From: Propioniciclava coleopterorum
GTDB taxonomy: Bacteria > Actinomycetota > Actinomycetes > Propionibacteriales > Propionibacteriaceae
DNA length: 64,000 nt
Direction: 5' to 3'
NCBI RefSeq assembly: GCF_011393335.1
Contig: NZ_CP049865.1
Span: forward strand, 620,001 to 684,000
Position numbers and translations under genes: made by a program. Positions 1-20,533 of the stretch are shown here, in pieces. Each line of letters opens with the position of its first letter. The stretch's first letter is position 1. The notes below the pieces were generated by a model, which was not told the origin of the DNA, did not search any database, and worked only from the letters and a program-made list of their open reading frames with translations.

Positions 1-3186
<3,186 letters not shown>

Positions 3187-3347
3187 GTTACTTCCTTCTC
3201 TCCCCTACACCTTGGGGATTGTTGTTCGGACCGGTGGCCGCCGATCCGGACGACAGGACCGACCGGGGCCCCGGCCGGCTGGGAGCTGAACTCCCGATGG
3301 GGTGGTCGCGCCGAACCGCTCGCGGGTCCGGCGCGACCCTCAAAGAA

Positions 3348-6819
<3,472 letters not shown>

Positions 6820-6915
6820 GACTATGGTCCTTCCAAGAAACCCGGCAGGGAGGTTCTTTGCATGCAAAACGCCCCGCGTCAAATCGCCACGGGTCGTCAA
6901 ATGAGGCAAAGCATG

Positions 6916-6944
6916 AGTATAGTCCGCTTCCGCGCGCAACGCAA
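6916..6944 (-). promoter_or_regulatory. Putative rpoB promoter
   Basis: On the minus strand a TTGCGT (-35, 6939-6944) and a TATACT (-10, 6916-6921) are separated by exactly 17 bases, a near-consensus housekeeping-sigma promoter. Transcription would begin near 6908, leaving a leader of roughly 90 bases before the rpoB start. It gives rpoBC a promoter of its own, separate from rplJL, which fits the insertion of other genes between them. Confidence 0.7.
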
Positions 6945-7038
6945 CCGCCGCGTCGTGCGCCGCCTGGGTGCCCGGGCCACGCTGCCTCGGACGCGAGCAG
7001 CATAACCCCCGGGACCCCGCGATGCACGCACCCGTGCC

Positions 7039-8804
7039 TCATCGACCCGGGCGCGTCCCTGCGCCGCCGCCGCGCCCGCCGGGCGCCCCTGCCCCGCCGG
7101 CGGTCGCCTCGCCGGCGGTGACGCTCGTCGCGCCGGCGCCGACCGTGACCGCGTACACGGTGCCCGCCGTCATCCCGGGCGCGGAGTGGACGACGTTCGC
7201 GAACGCCTTGGGCGAGGTGAACCGGACCGGCTCGGCACCGTCGGCGGCGATGGTGATCGTGTCGCCGGCGACGCCGCCGATGGCCGCCTGCAGCCAGCCC
7301 TGCGGGGAGTCCGCGTCAGGGGTCTCGGCCATGCCCGCCGAGCCCGCGGCGAGCAGCGTTCCTCCGCTGAGGGTGAAGGCGCCGTTGACGTCCAGCGCCC
7401 CGTTGCCGGCCCCTGTCGGCCCCCACACGACCACCGTGCCGCCGGTGATGACGGCGTCGCCGTTGGAGTCCAGGCCGTCGCCCTCGGCGTCGATGGTCAC
7501 GGTGCCGCCGCTGATGGTGAGCCGCCCGTCGATGACGGTCTCCCCTCCCCCGCCCGGCCCGCCGCCCGCGCCCCCGGACGCCGCGGCGCCCTCGGCGGCG
7601 GACACGTTGAGACCGTCGTCGCGGCTCGTCACCGCGATGGTGCCGCCCGACAGGGTGAGGTCGTTGCCCTCGATGCCCTCCTCGGAGCGGGTGATCGTCA
7701 CGCTGCGGCCCGCGATGGTGACGTCGGCCTCGGCGTGGATGCCGTCGTCGCCGCCGGCCAGGAGGAGGGTGCCGTCGGCGATGGAGACCACGGAGTCGGA
7801 GTGCACGGCGTCGTCGGCCGCGTCGAGGGTGAGGCTGCCGCCCCCGATCACCACGTTGCTGCCCGCCTTGAGGCCCTTGGCCGAGGCGTCCGTGGCGAGA
7901 GGGGTGTCCGCGCCGCCGCCGGTCGTGGCCCGCAGCGCGCCCCCGGTGACGATGACGTCGGTGGTCGCGGCGAGGCCGTCGCCGTCGGCCGTCAGCGTGA
8001 TGTCGCCGCCGGAGACCTGGATCCAGCCGGCGTCCGCGTCGGTGTCGTTGTCGGACTTCAGGGCGTCCCCGCCCGCGGTGACCGCGAGGGTGCCGCCGCT
8101 GATCACCAGCAGGTCTTTGCCGCGGAGGCCGTCGTCGGCCGCGTCCACGGTGAGGGTGCCGCCCGCGATGACGAGGTCGTCCTTGGAGGCGATGCCGTCG
8201 AGGCTGGGGGCGCTGACCGCCAGCGCCCCCGTGCCCCGATGGTCAGGTCGGCCATCGAGAACAGCGCCGCGTTCGGGGCGTCCTCGCCCGTGGCGGTGGC
8301 GTACTCGGCGGCGGAGGCCAGCGAGTTGCTGGTCCCGTCCGCGAGCACGACCGCCACCGCGTCCGCCTTCGACACCACCAGCGCGGCGCCGGTGGCGGAG
8401 GCGATCGAGGCGTCGGACAGCAGGAGCGTGACCTGGCCCTCGGCGTCCGCGGCCACGACGACCTGGCCGCTGAGCCGCCCGGTGAGGACGTACGTGCCGG
8501 GCGCCGTGATGGTCACGTTCGCGCCGTCGACGGTGACGCCCTCCCCGTCGGCGACGGCCGTGTCGCCGAGCAGGGTGATCCGGACGCCGCCGGTCGGGTC
8601 GGCGTCGAGCGCCGCCGAGGTGGGCCGCTTGTTGGCGGCGACCGCCTCGGCGACCGAGATGGCCGCCGTACCCGCGGCCGCCGAGGCGGCGTCGGGGACG
8701 GATGAGCCCGGGGCGGACGCGCCGGGCGCGGCGGAGCAGGCGGTGAGCGAGGCGACCACGGCGAGCGCGGCGAGGGAGGCAGACAGGCGGGAACGAGGGG
8801 TCAT
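7039..8804 (-). CDS. Lipoprotein with Cthe_2159-type carbohydrate-binding beta-helix domain (one apparent base deletion)
   Basis: About 588 residues after correction. The N-terminus is a lipoprotein signal peptide with lipobox LTAC (Cys near residue 23), followed by a Ser/Ala/Pro linker. The rest is built of many short repeats of the form DVIVTGGALRATT / DGLDSNGDAVITGG, the right-handed beta-helix pattern of the Cthe_2159 (DUF4353) family, whose founder binds acidic polysaccharide. The C-terminus is Gly-rich. The frame breaks at 8234-8237, where CCCC stands for an expected CCCCC (TIGGTGALAV is interrupted). It is the last gene of a DUF4956-VTC-lipoprotein cassette. In related cassettes a CotH-like protein often occupies this place. 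The domain is recognised; the ligand is unknown. Confidence 0.75.
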
Positions 8805-8830
8805 GGGGGTCTCCAGGATCAGGTGGTGGT

Positions 8831-9576
8831 TCAGGCGGCCAGGAGGCGGTGCCAGCGATTGCGGGCAGGTCGGGCCGCAGCAGGGCGAGCCCGCAGCCGT
8901 ACTTGGACAGGGGGATGGGGCGATGGCCGGCGCGCCACAGCGCGCGCTCGACGTCACCCGCGGGGCCCGACGTCTTGGTCTCCACCACGATCGAATCGCG
9001 CCAGGCGAGGCCCCCGTCGCCCGCGGGCGGCGTCCAGGTCAGGTCGAGGTCGATGGTCAGTCGCGTGGGGCGTCCGGGAAGCAGGATCGTCGCCCGGCGG
9101 TAGCCGGTCCGCAGCTGCGGGGTCAGGCGTCGGACGTCCGGGGCGAGTCCGGTTTCGCGCAGGCACTGCTCGACGAAGTCCCCCACCGCGCCCTGCAGCG
9201 GCCCGCCCGGCCAGGGCAGTCGCCGCTTCCGGGTCAGCGAGCCGGATCGTGTCTTGACCTCCAGGAAGTGGAGGTCCGAGGCGACGTAGCTGCGCGTGCG
9301 AACCTTCCAGCGCCGCCCGCGGCGGAGCGCGGTGGCGAGGTAGGCGTCCAGATCGGGGGTGTCCAGGTAGACGGTGTCGTACAGCGGGGTCCGCTCCCCG
9401 TGGACCTCCAGCACCCGGCTCCCCGCGGGGAGCGCGCCCACCACCTCGTCGAGCGCGTGTGCCGGCAGCAGGTACTTGCGGTCGACGCGGGTCAGCAGCG
9501 AGGCGGTGGCGTTGAGCTCCTCCAGGCCGATCGTCGGCAGGTCGGTCAGGGCTCCGGGGGCGGCGAGAACCGTCAT
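8831..9576 (-). CDS. VTC-domain polyphosphate polymerase-like protein (3' end uncertain)
   Basis: A cytoplasmic VTC-type catalytic domain of the triphosphate-tunnel fold, the fold that makes polyphosphate in yeast vacuolar Vtc4. Typical basic motifs are visible: TRVDRKYLL near residue 30, TVYLDTPDLDAYL, KVRTRSY, FLEVKTRSG, and a late LSKYGCGLALL. It starts at ATG 9576, overlapping the DUF4956 stop as ATGA, so the two are translationally coupled. As written, the frame runs into the next gene and creates a false 845-codon fusion. If one base is missing near 8835-8845, the gene ends at the TGA at 8831-8833 after about 248 residues. Function by homology only: whether it makes polyphosphate or binds another polyanion cannot be read here. 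Confidence 0.8.
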
Positions 9577-10145
9577 CGGACCGGCTCCGAGACACGGGCG
9601 CCGGGCAGGGCGCGGGCGCGCACCTCCACGGTCGTGGTGTCGTTGACGAGGTCGAGCCGCTGCACGGAGAATCCCAGGACGGTGGCTCCGAGCTGGGACT
9701 CCAGTCGGGCGCGCAGGGCGGTCGGGTCGGCGAGGGCACGGTCGAGCACCACCACCTGGCGGGTGTAGCCGCGCAGGACGCGGGGGTGGTCGATGACGGC
9801 CAGCGCACCGACCAGCGCAGCCATCAGGGCTGCGACCAGCGCCAGGTCGCCCCCCAGCCCGGCGATCAGGCCGAGGGCCAGGGCGGCGAAGTAGTAGGCC
9901 ACCTCGCTCTGGGCGAGTTCGTCGGAGCGCAGCCGGATGATCGACAGGACGCCGAACAGCCCCAGTCCCAGGCCGGCCGCGACGGCCGACGTCTGCAGCG
10001 CGACGCTGACCGCGAGCACGCCGAGGTTGACGCCCAGATAGGCCACGGCGAGGTCGCGGCGGTGGTGGCGCGGGAAGTGGACGCCCAGGACCAGCACGAG
10101 GATCGCGACGAGATCGAGGGCCAGGAAGGGCAGCACGGCTGACAT
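9573..10145 (-). CDS. DUF4956 family membrane protein
   Basis: A 190-residue integral membrane protein with about four hydrophobic segments in its first 130 residues and a soluble C-terminal domain. The DUF4956 signature is visible in GVLSIIRLRSDELAQSEVAYYF. The start at ATG 10145 (MSAVLPFLALD) is preferred over one 33 bases upstream because GGAG lies five bases before it. It overlaps the downstream VTC gene by four bases. This family is repeatedly found beside VTC-domain genes in bacteria, so it may anchor or serve the VTC polymerase at the membrane, but no activity is established. Confidence 0.8.
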   Translation of the reverse strand: MSAVLPFLALDLVAILVLVLGVHFPRHHRRDLAVAYLGVNLGVLAVSVALQTSAVAAGLGLGLFGVLSIIRLRSDELAQSEVAYYFAALALGLIAGLGGDLALVAALMAALVGALAVIDHPRVLRGYTRQVVVLDRALADPTALRARLESQLGATVLGFSVQRLDLVNDTTTVEVRARALPGARVSEPVR

Positions 10146-10200
10146 GGGGACTCCAGTTTCGGACGGGGACGTTCCCATTCAGTCCGAGTGGGCTGTGGCG

Positions 10201-10231
10201 TTCCTGTGACCGCTCCCGCGCCTTCCTGTGA
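10201..10231. promoter_or_regulatory. Direct repeat TTCCTGTGA upstream of the polymer cassette
   Basis: TTCCTGTGA occurs at 10201-10209 and again at 10223-10231, a spacing of 22 bp, two helical turns. Read toward DUF4956 the repeat is TCACAGGAA. Same-phase direct repeats are typical of OmpR/PhoB-class response regulators; actinobacterial PHO boxes use 11-bp direct repeats starting GTTCAC. The site sits between the divergent DUF4956 and RibD-like genes and could act on either. Confidence 0.4.
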
Positions 10232-10347
10232 ACGCGTTCCGGCCGCCCGCACGCGGCCCCGTCCTCACCGCCGTACGGGACCTACGCGGCAGTGACCGCC
10301 CTCGTCAAGCGGGGTTCCCCGTCGTAGATTGGACGTCGGGAGGGACC

Positions 10348-11010
10348 ATGTCTCGCGTACGCGTCCACAACTTCTCCGTCTCGCTCGACGGGTTCGGCGT
10401 CGGCGTCGGCCAGCGGCTGGAGGCCCCGTTCGGCCACGCGGGCGGCCGCCTGCTGGAGTGGGCGCTGCCGACCCGGACGTTCGCCGACATGGGGCTGCAC
10501 GGCCCGGCCGAGGCGACCGTCGGCGTCGACGAGGCCTTCGCGTCGGGCTGGAACACCGGCATCGGCGCCGAGATCATGGGCCGGCACAAGTTCGCGCCGG
10601 CTGACGCGGCGTGGCCCGACGAGTCGTGGCACGGCTGGTGGGGCGACGACCCGCCGTTCCACACCCCCGTCGTGGTGCTGACGCACCACCCGCGCCCGCC
10701 GCTGCGCATGCAGGGCGGGACGACCTTCCACTTCGTGGACGCGGAGCCAGCCGCGGCGTTGACGCTCGCACGGGACCTGGCGGATGGCCGCGACGTCCGC
10801 ATCGGCGGCGGGACGACCACCGTCCGGTCCTTCCTGGACGCCGACCTCATCGACGAGATGCACGTGGTGCTCGTCCCGATCCTGTTGGGACGCGGCGAGC
10901 GGCTCTGGGACGGCCTCGAGGGACTGGAGGAGCGCTTCCGTATCGAGGCCACCAGCTCGCCGAGCGGCGTGGTCCACCTGCGCTTCTGGCGGCGCACTCC
11001 CCCGGTGTGA
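10348..11010 (+). CDS. RibD C-terminal / dihydrofolate reductase-like oxidoreductase
   Basis: A 220-residue protein of the RibD_C fold, the family that includes bacterial dihydrofolate reductase-like and aminopyrimidine reductases and uses NADPH. Supporting features are the N-terminal NFSVSLDGF strand, the IMGRHKF motif near residue 80, VLTHHPRPPL, the IGGGTTTVRSFLDADLIDEMH dinucleotide-binding region, and the VPILLGRGERLWDG tail. The start at 10348 is chosen because GGGAGGG lies just upstream; a frame extension further up has no such site. It is a single gene on the plus strand inside a minus-strand ribosomal cluster and ends at a shared terminator with rplL. The substrate is unknown; it is not obviously a true folate enzyme. 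Confidence 0.8.
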   Translation: MSRVRVHNFSVSLDGFGVGVGQRLEAPFGHAGGRLLEWALPTRTFADMGLHGPAEATVGVDEAFASGWNTGIGAEIMGRHKFAPADAAWPDESWHGWWGDDPPFHTPVVVLTHHPRPPLRMQGGTTFHFVDAEPAAALTLARDLADGRDVRIGGGTTTVRSFLDADLIDEMHVVLVPILLGRGERLWDGLEGLEERFRIEATSSPSGVVHLRFWRRTPPV

Positions 11011-11045
11011 GCGCGGCCGCGCAGCCCGTCGACCCCGGACGCAGG

Positions 11046-11080
11046 CGAAGGCCCGCAGGATCAGATCCTGCGGGCCTTCG
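11046..11080. terminator. Bidirectional terminator between RibD-like gene and rplL
   Basis: A perfect 17-bp inverted repeat (11046-11062 with 11064-11080, one central base) lies between the convergent ends of the RibD-like gene and rplL. There is no long T run on either side, so it may work mainly as a strong hairpin or with Rho. Confidence 0.65.
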
Positions 11081-11107
11081 TGGTTGCCGATCGTGATCGG
11101 CGGGGAG

Positions 11108-11497
11108 TCACTTGACGGTGACGGTGGCGCCGGCGGCCTCGAGGGCCTCCTTGGCCTTGGCGGCGGCGTCGCGCGCAACCTTCTCCAGGACGGGCTTGGG
11201 CGCACCCTCGACGAGGTCCTTGGCCTCCTTCAGGCCGAGGGAGGTCAGGGCGCGCACCTCCTTGATGACCTGGATCTTCTTCTCGCCCGCGGACTCGAGG
11301 ATCACGTCGACCTCGGAGGACTCCTCCTCGGCCGGGGCCTCGCCGGCACCGGCCGGAGCGGCGGCGGCCGCGACGGCGACCGGGGCGGCGGCGGTGACGC
11401 CGAAGGCGTCCTCGAACTGCTTCACGAACTCGGAGAGCTCGATCAGGGTCATCTCCTTGAAGGCGTCAAGGAGCTCTTCGTTGGTGAGCTTCGCCAT
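11108..11497 (-). CDS. rplL: 50S ribosomal protein L7/L12
   Basis: 129 residues, normal for the family. It forms the dimeric stalk that recruits translation factors. The N-terminal dimerisation helix ([20 protein letters not shown]) is followed by an Ala/Pro hinge near residues 35-55 and the C-terminal factor-binding domain ending in [21 protein letters not shown] lies eight or so bases before the ATG at 11497. It follows rplJ after 17 bp, so the two are one operon. Confidence 0.98.
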   Translation of the reverse strand: MAKLTNEELLDAFKEMTLIELSEFVKQFEDAFGVTAAAPVAVAAAAAPAGAGEAPAEEESSEVDVILESAGEKKIQVIKEVRALTSLGLKEAKDLVEGAPKPVLEKVARDAAAKAKEALEAAGATVTVK

Positions 11498-11514
11498 GTT
11501 GGGCGTTCCTTTCG

Positions 11515-12165
11515 TTATTCCGCAGCCTGCGGCGCGGCGTCGTCTGCCTCGGCAGCGGGCGCTGCGTCGGTTGCCGAGGCGTCCTCGGCGGTGTCGGGCT
11601 TCTGGTCCTCAGCGGGGGCGGCGACGCCGGCCCCACCGATGAGAGCCGGGTTCTCCTCGGCGGCACGCTCGAGCGCACCCAGGACGCGAGCGGCCTGGTT
11701 GAGCGGAGCGGCGAGGAGGTAGACGGCCTTGCTGAGGTTGGCCTGCATGCCGCCGGCCAGCTTGGCCAGCAGAACCTCGCGCGACTCGAGGTCGGCGAGC
11801 TTCTTCACCTCATCGGCGTCGAGGACGCGACCGTCCATGACGCCACCCTTGATGACCAGAAGCGGGTTGTCCTTCGCGAAGTCGCGCAGACCCTTCGCCA
11901 CGGTGGCAACGTCACCGCGGATGAAAGCGATCGCCGTGGGGCCGGTGAGCTGGTCCTCGAGTCCATCGAGGCCGGCCTCGCGGGCGGCGATCAGGGTCAG
12001 AGTGTTCTTCGCGACGGCGTACGAGGCATCCTCGCCCAGGGAACGGCGCAGATCGCGCAGCCCCTTGACGGTGATCCCACGGTACTCGGTCAGAACAGCG
12101 GCGTTGCTGGAGGTGAAGGCTTCCTTCAGCTCCTCAACAGCGGCTGCCTTGTCCGGCCTCGCCAT
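11515..12165 (-). CDS. rplJ: 50S ribosomal protein L10
   Basis: 216 residues. L10 anchors L7/L12 dimers to the 23S rRNA. The start [17 protein letters not shown] at 12165 has GGAAGGAG upstream; an in-frame extension to 12240 lies in the regulatory leader and is rejected. The core fold ([26 protein letters not shown]) is followed near residue 175 by an Ala/Asp/Glu-rich tail common in actinobacterial L10. It is transcribed with rplL behind a leader hairpin. Confidence 0.98.
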   Translation of the reverse strand: MARPDKAAAVEELKEAFTSSNAAVLTEYRGITVKGLRDLRRSLGEDASYAVAKNTLTLIAAREAGLDGLEDQLTGPTAIAFIRGDVATVAKGLRDFAKDNPLLVIKGGVMDGRVLDADEVKKLADLESREVLLAKLAGGMQANLSKAVYLLAAPLNQAARVLGALERAAEENPALIGGAGVAAPAEDQKPDTAEDASATDAAPAAEADDAAPQAAE

Positions 12166-12203
12166 GAGTCTCCTTCCCACTTCTTCTCGTGAGCCCTGAC
12201 ATG

Positions 12204-12231
12204 AAAAAATCCCCGTGCGCCTGGCGCACGA
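12204..12231 (-). terminator. L10 leader attenuator hairpin
   Basis: In the rplJ leader, 40-60 bases before the start codon, the minus strand has CGTGCGCC-AG-GCGCACG followed by GGGATTTTTT. This is a classic intrinsic terminator placed inside a leader, matching the ribosomal L10-leader attenuation arrangement in which L10 or the L10-L7/L12 complex controls its own operon. Confidence 0.75.
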
Positions 12232-12369
12232 GGAGAACACACGAGGTGTCGACGTGACGCCTGCGCGGGATTTGCACGATCCGGGAGGATCGACACCAGC
12301 GGTCTTGGGCTTCGGGGAACCACTCTACGGGACGCCGTGGGCCGTCCCCAAATCGGGGCGACCCGCCGC

Positions 12370-13860
12370 TCACCGCTTCCGGTACAGCCGCCGCGACTGG
12401 TAGATGGGGTCGCTGGTGACCTGGACGCCGAGGTTGCGGAAGATCCCCTCGTCCACCGACCCGAGGATGACCGTCGAGTGGACGTCGCAGCCCTCCAGCT
12501 CCTCCAGCTCGGCGAGCGCGCGCCGGGCGTTCTCGTCGGCGTTGGCGCTGACCGACAGGGCGATCAGGACCTCGTCGGTGTGCAGGCGGGGGTTGCGGCT
12601 GCCCAGGTGCTCGGTCTTGAGGCGCTGGATGGGCTGGATGGTCTCCTCCGACAGCAGCTTCACCTCGGGGTCGATGCCGGCCAGGGCCTTGAGGGCGTCC
12701 AGCAGCATCGCCGAGCAGGCGCCCAGCAGGGGCGACGTCTTCCCGGTCACGATCGTGCCGTCGGGCAGTTCGATGGCCGCGGCCGGCGCCTTCGTCCTGG
12801 TGGCCACCTGACGCGCCGGCAGGACGACCGGCCGGTCCTCCCCGGCCAGCCCGAGCTTGCCCAGCAGGAGGGCGATGCGGTCGGACTGGAGCGGGTCAGC
12901 CTCGTCCCGCTTCTCCTCCACCAGCGCCTTGTAGTAGCGCCGGATCACCTCCTGCCCGGCGGCCTCCCGGCAGACGGCGTCGTCGCTGATGCACAGCCCG
13001 GCCATGTTCACGCCCATGTCGGTGGGTGACTGGTACGGCGACGAGCCGACCAGCCGCTCGAACAGCAGGTTGAGGACCGGGAAGATCTCCACGTCGCGGT
13101 TGTAGTTGACCGCCTGCTCGCCGTAGGCGGCCAGGTGGAAGGGGTCGATCATGTTGATGTCGTCAAGGTCGACCGTGGCCGCCTCGTAGGCGACGTTGAC
13201 GGGGTGGTCGAGCGGCAGGTTCCAGATCGGGAAGGTCTCGAACTTGGCGTACCCGGACGCGATGCCGCGCTGGTGGTCGTGGTACAGCTGCGACAGGCAG
13301 GTCGCCATCTTGCCGCTGCCCGGCCCGGGCGCCGTCACGATGACCAGGTCGCGCGACGTCTCGACGTATTCGTTCTTGCCGTAGCCGTGCTCGCTGACGA
13401 TGAGGTTCGTGTCGTGCGGGTAGCCCTTGATCGGGTAGTGCCGGTAGACGGGGATCCCCGCCCGCTCCAGCTTCCGACGGAACGACTTGGCGTGCTTGTT
13501 GTCGTCGGTCCAGTGGGAGATCACCACGCTGCCCACCAGCAGCCCGTAGCTGCGGAACTCGTCGATCAGCCGCAGGACGTCCGCGTCGTAGGGGATGCCC
13601 AGGTCGGCACGGACCTTGTTGCGCGACAGGTCCAGCGCGCTGACCACGACCACGACCTCGACGTCGTCGACCATCGTCTCCAGCATCCGCACCTTGTTGT
13701 CGGGGGTGAACCCGGGCAGGACGCGCGAGGCGTGGAAGTCGTCGAACAGTTTGCCGCCGAACTCGAGGTAGAGCTTCCCCCCGAACTGCTGGCGGCGCTT
13801 CTCGATGTGCTCGGCCTGCAGCTTGAGGTACTTGTCCCGATCGAATCCGACTGCCTTCAT
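12370..13860 (-). CDS. DUF1846 family protein
   Basis: 496 residues, close to the usual 490-500 for this family. It begins [23 protein letters not shown] and carries the strongly conserved [20 protein letters not shown] segment near residues 170-190, which resembles a nucleotide-binding loop, and [13 protein letters not shown] before it. The ATG at 13860 has a GGTGGGG site just upstream. Family structures are known but no activity is firmly assigned. It lies alone between rplJ and the 5S rRNA gene. Confidence 0.9.
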   Translation of the reverse strand: MKAVGFDRDKYLKLQAEHIEKRRQQFGGKLYLEFGGKLFDDFHASRVLPGFTPDNKVRMLETMVDDVEVVVVVSALDLSRNKVRADLGIPYDADVLRLIDEFRSYGLLVGSVVISHWTDDNKHAKSFRRKLERAGIPVYRHYPIKGYPHDTNLIVSEHGYGKNEYVETSRDLVIVTAPGPGSGKMATCLSQLYHDHQRGIASGYAKFETFPIWNLPLDHPVNVAYEAATVDLDDINMIDPFHLAAYGEQAVNYNRDVEIFPVLNLLFERLVGSSPYQSPTDMGVNMAGLCISDDAVCREAAGQEVIRRYYKALVEEKRDEADPLQSDRIALLLGKLGLAGEDRPVVLPARQVATRTKAPAAAIELPDGTIVTGKTSPLLGACSAMLLDALKALAGIDPEVKLLSEETIQPIQRLKTEHLGSRNPRLHTDEVLIALSVSANADENARRALAELEELEGCDVHSTVILGSVDEGIFRNLGVQVTSDPIYQSRRLYRKR

Positions 13861-14285
13861 CCCCACCCTCACGTTCGGCAACCTGACGATCATATCGGCC
13901 CAGCGGCGACGAGACGCCCGCCCCGAACCCTCGGACGCCGCCCCGCAGCCGGCCAGGACCCAAGGCCCCGCAGTTCCCCGGAGCAGCACCCACCGAAAGA
14001 GACGCACCACGAGCGCGCCGGCGCCCGGGCCGTCGAGACTCCCTCCCGACCCCCGGACCGGCATCAAGCACGACGGCGCCCGGACCGCCATACGTAATGT
14101 GCGTCCCAGCGCACATTCAGCAGGACGCACGTGTCACTCCTGGTTCACGGCGCGCTCGAACGCGAACGAGCGTTCCCGATGGTTCGGGAACGCTCGAAGA
14201 GTTGGTGTGGACGCCGCAGCTGCGGGAAAGCGGACCAGCGAGGGGGATCCTCATTGACCGTCGTTGGGTGGGGGTGGATATGGGT
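13861..14285. other. Gene-free spacer between DUF1846 and the rrn terminator
   Basis: No convincing gene is seen. It holds two inverted repeats: GTGCGTCC / GGACGCAC at about 14100-14131, and a 13-bp perfect arm pair CGAGCGTTCCCGA / TCGGGAACGCTCG (14167-14196). These could be operators for DUF1846 or old mobile-element ends. Confidence 0.4.
14167..14196. repeat. 13-bp inverted repeat with 4-base loop
   Basis: CGAGCGTTCCCGA and its exact reverse complement are separated by TGGT. No T run follows, and no transcript is known to end here, so a regulator-binding site is as likely as a hairpin. It lies about 300 bp upstream of DUF1846. Confidence 0.5.
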
Positions 14286-14319
14286 GTGCCCCCAAAACCA
14301 TTGTCTGGTTTTGGGGCAC
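14286..14319 (-). terminator. rrn operon terminator
   Basis: Just past the 5S gene the minus strand forms a 14-bp stem GTGCCCCAAAACCA / TGGTTTTGGGGCAC (one arm has an extra C) with a five-base loop. A second weaker hairpin (CCCCAAACC / GGTTTGAGG, 14332-14355) lies between it and 5S. Tandem hairpins are usual at the end of rrn operons. Confidence 0.75.
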
Positions 14320-14362
14320 TGTCACCCTTTGTCCTCAAACCGGTGAGGGTTTGGGGGGTGTG

Positions 14363-14479
14363 TTCGGCGGCGTCCTACTCTCCCACACACTCCCGTGTGC
14401 AGTACCATCGGCGCTGTGAGGCTTAGCTTCCGGGTTCGGAATGGGACCGGGCGTTTCCCTCACGCTATGACCACCGAAA
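14363..14479 (-). rRNA. rrf: 5S ribosomal RNA
   Basis: About 117 bases. Read on the minus strand it contains the 5S core CCCATTCCGAACCCGGAAGC, the GGTGGTCATAGCG start and the closing GAGAGTAGGACGCCGCC, and the 5' and 3' ends pair. It is the last gene of the rRNA operon, about 155 bp after 23S. Confidence 0.95.
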
Positions 14480-14635
14480 CAATCTTGAGTTGTCTTCCCA
14501 CACCCGCGGGTGTGGGGGATCGTTCTGAACCTCAACCGCCTGGGTTGAAGCCCGGGTTGTTGTTTCAGATATCGTATAGTGGACGCGTAGTCATCGTAGA
14601 TTTTTGCCCGTCTACACCGTTTTGTTTGGTGGTGT

Positions 14636-19664
<5,029 letters not shown>

Positions 19665-19838
19665 ACGATGAGAGATGAAACCCAACCCTAAAAAAGGTTG
19701 TTACATCAATCTCAAAAGAAAACCAACCACAAGGGTTGGTCAACGAGGACACACAAACCATGAAGGTTGTGTGCAAAAAATATGAACCAAAACCACAACC
19801 CAGAAGGGTCGATCGTCTGGCCACTGGCATTGACCTAA

Positions 19839-19862
19839 GCACGCTGTTGAGTTCTCAAATTT
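19839..19862 (-). promoter_or_regulatory. rrn leader boxA-like antitermination site
   Basis: In the leader about 180 bases before 16S the minus strand reads TTTGAGAACTCAACAGCGTGC, the boxA-like sequence found in the leaders of actinobacterial rRNA operons and bound by the Nus factors. Confidence 0.75.
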
Positions 19863-19924
19863 CCGACACACACCGCCGGCTCCTCAAGTCCTTCGGACTT
19901 GAACCCCGGTGGGGCACTCGACCT

Positions 19925-19953
19925 ACTCTACCAGACCCTCAGCCCCGGTGCAA
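19925..19953 (-). promoter_or_regulatory. Putative rrn promoter P2 (proximal)
   Basis: TTGCAC (-35, 19948-19953) and TAGAGT (-10, 19925-19930) with a 17-base spacer, about 260 bases before the 16S gene and just upstream of the boxA-like site. Confidence 0.6.
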
Positions 19954-20081
19954 ACCGTGAACCCAACTGATCCGGCACACTCGGACGCGATCCCAACCTC
20001 CAAACGAAGGCCGAACTTAGTCCGTGTGACCCCCGGAACACCTCCGAACCGAAGTTCCTCAGTGCCCCGAGCGCTTGATGA

Positions 20082-20110
20082 ACATTACACGAGGTCGCTG
20101 CCCGATCCAA
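20082..20110 (-). promoter_or_regulatory. Putative rrn promoter P1 (distal)
   Basis: TTGGAT (-35, 20105-20110) and TAATGT (-10, 20082-20087) with a 17-base spacer, about 420 bases upstream of 16S. With P2 it gives the usual tandem-promoter layout of an rRNA operon. Confidence 0.6.
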
Positions 20111-20463
20111 ACCGAGAGGTGTGCGCCAGGGGCTTACGCTCCATCACTAGGGGCAACGCTGTTGCCGTTGGCTCTTGACGCGCCCACCTCCGTGTGTTTG
20201 TCCGCCGGGAACCGCTCTCCGCCGTCTATCGGAGGGTGTCCTGGTCCGTCGGGCAGACCCAAACGGGCATCCGGATGGGTGCGTGCCTGTGGATATGTGA
20301 CCGTCTCCGCGACCTCGCTCCCCCAGTTCGGTGGAGGTGAGTGCTGTCCACCTTCCAGGGTGGCCGCGACCTGGTGGCGCCTGCTCGGTGGAGGGGTGGG
20401 CGTCGCCTTCCTCCCTGGTCGATGAGACGGGGAACCGACCGGGCGGGCACCGCCGGACGCGCG
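20111..20463. other. Gene-free upstream region of the rrn operon
   Basis: About 350 bases between the distal rrn promoter and the rplA terminator. No gene or clear further promoter is seen. It holds a short imperfect repeat of GGTGGAGG. It may carry upstream activating sequence for the rRNA promoters. Confidence 0.4.
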
Positions 20464-20495
20464 AAAGGGCCCCCTCCCGGAGGAGGGGGCCCTTC
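20464..20495 (-). terminator. Terminator after rplA
   Basis: A 14-15 bp GC-rich stem (AAGGGCCCCCTCC / GGAGGGGGCCCTT) with a four-base CGGA-type loop and a short flanking A/T step, about 40 bases downstream of the rplA stop. It separates rplKA from the rrn operon. Confidence 0.75.
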
Positions 20496-20533
20496 TGTGC
20501 GCTGAGTCCGGCCGCGTGCGGCCGGCCGGGCGA

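Noticed and set aside
7039-9576. A single 845-codon fusion of a VTC domain to a beta-helix domain
   Set aside because: The middle part is Arg-rich nonsense and a lipoprotein signal begins in another frame at 8804. The fusion arises from two base losses that happen to cancel.
12166-12240. Longer N-terminus for L10
   Set aside because: The extension overlaps the leader hairpin and lacks a ribosome site, while ATG 12165 has GGAAGGAG and the family-typical start.
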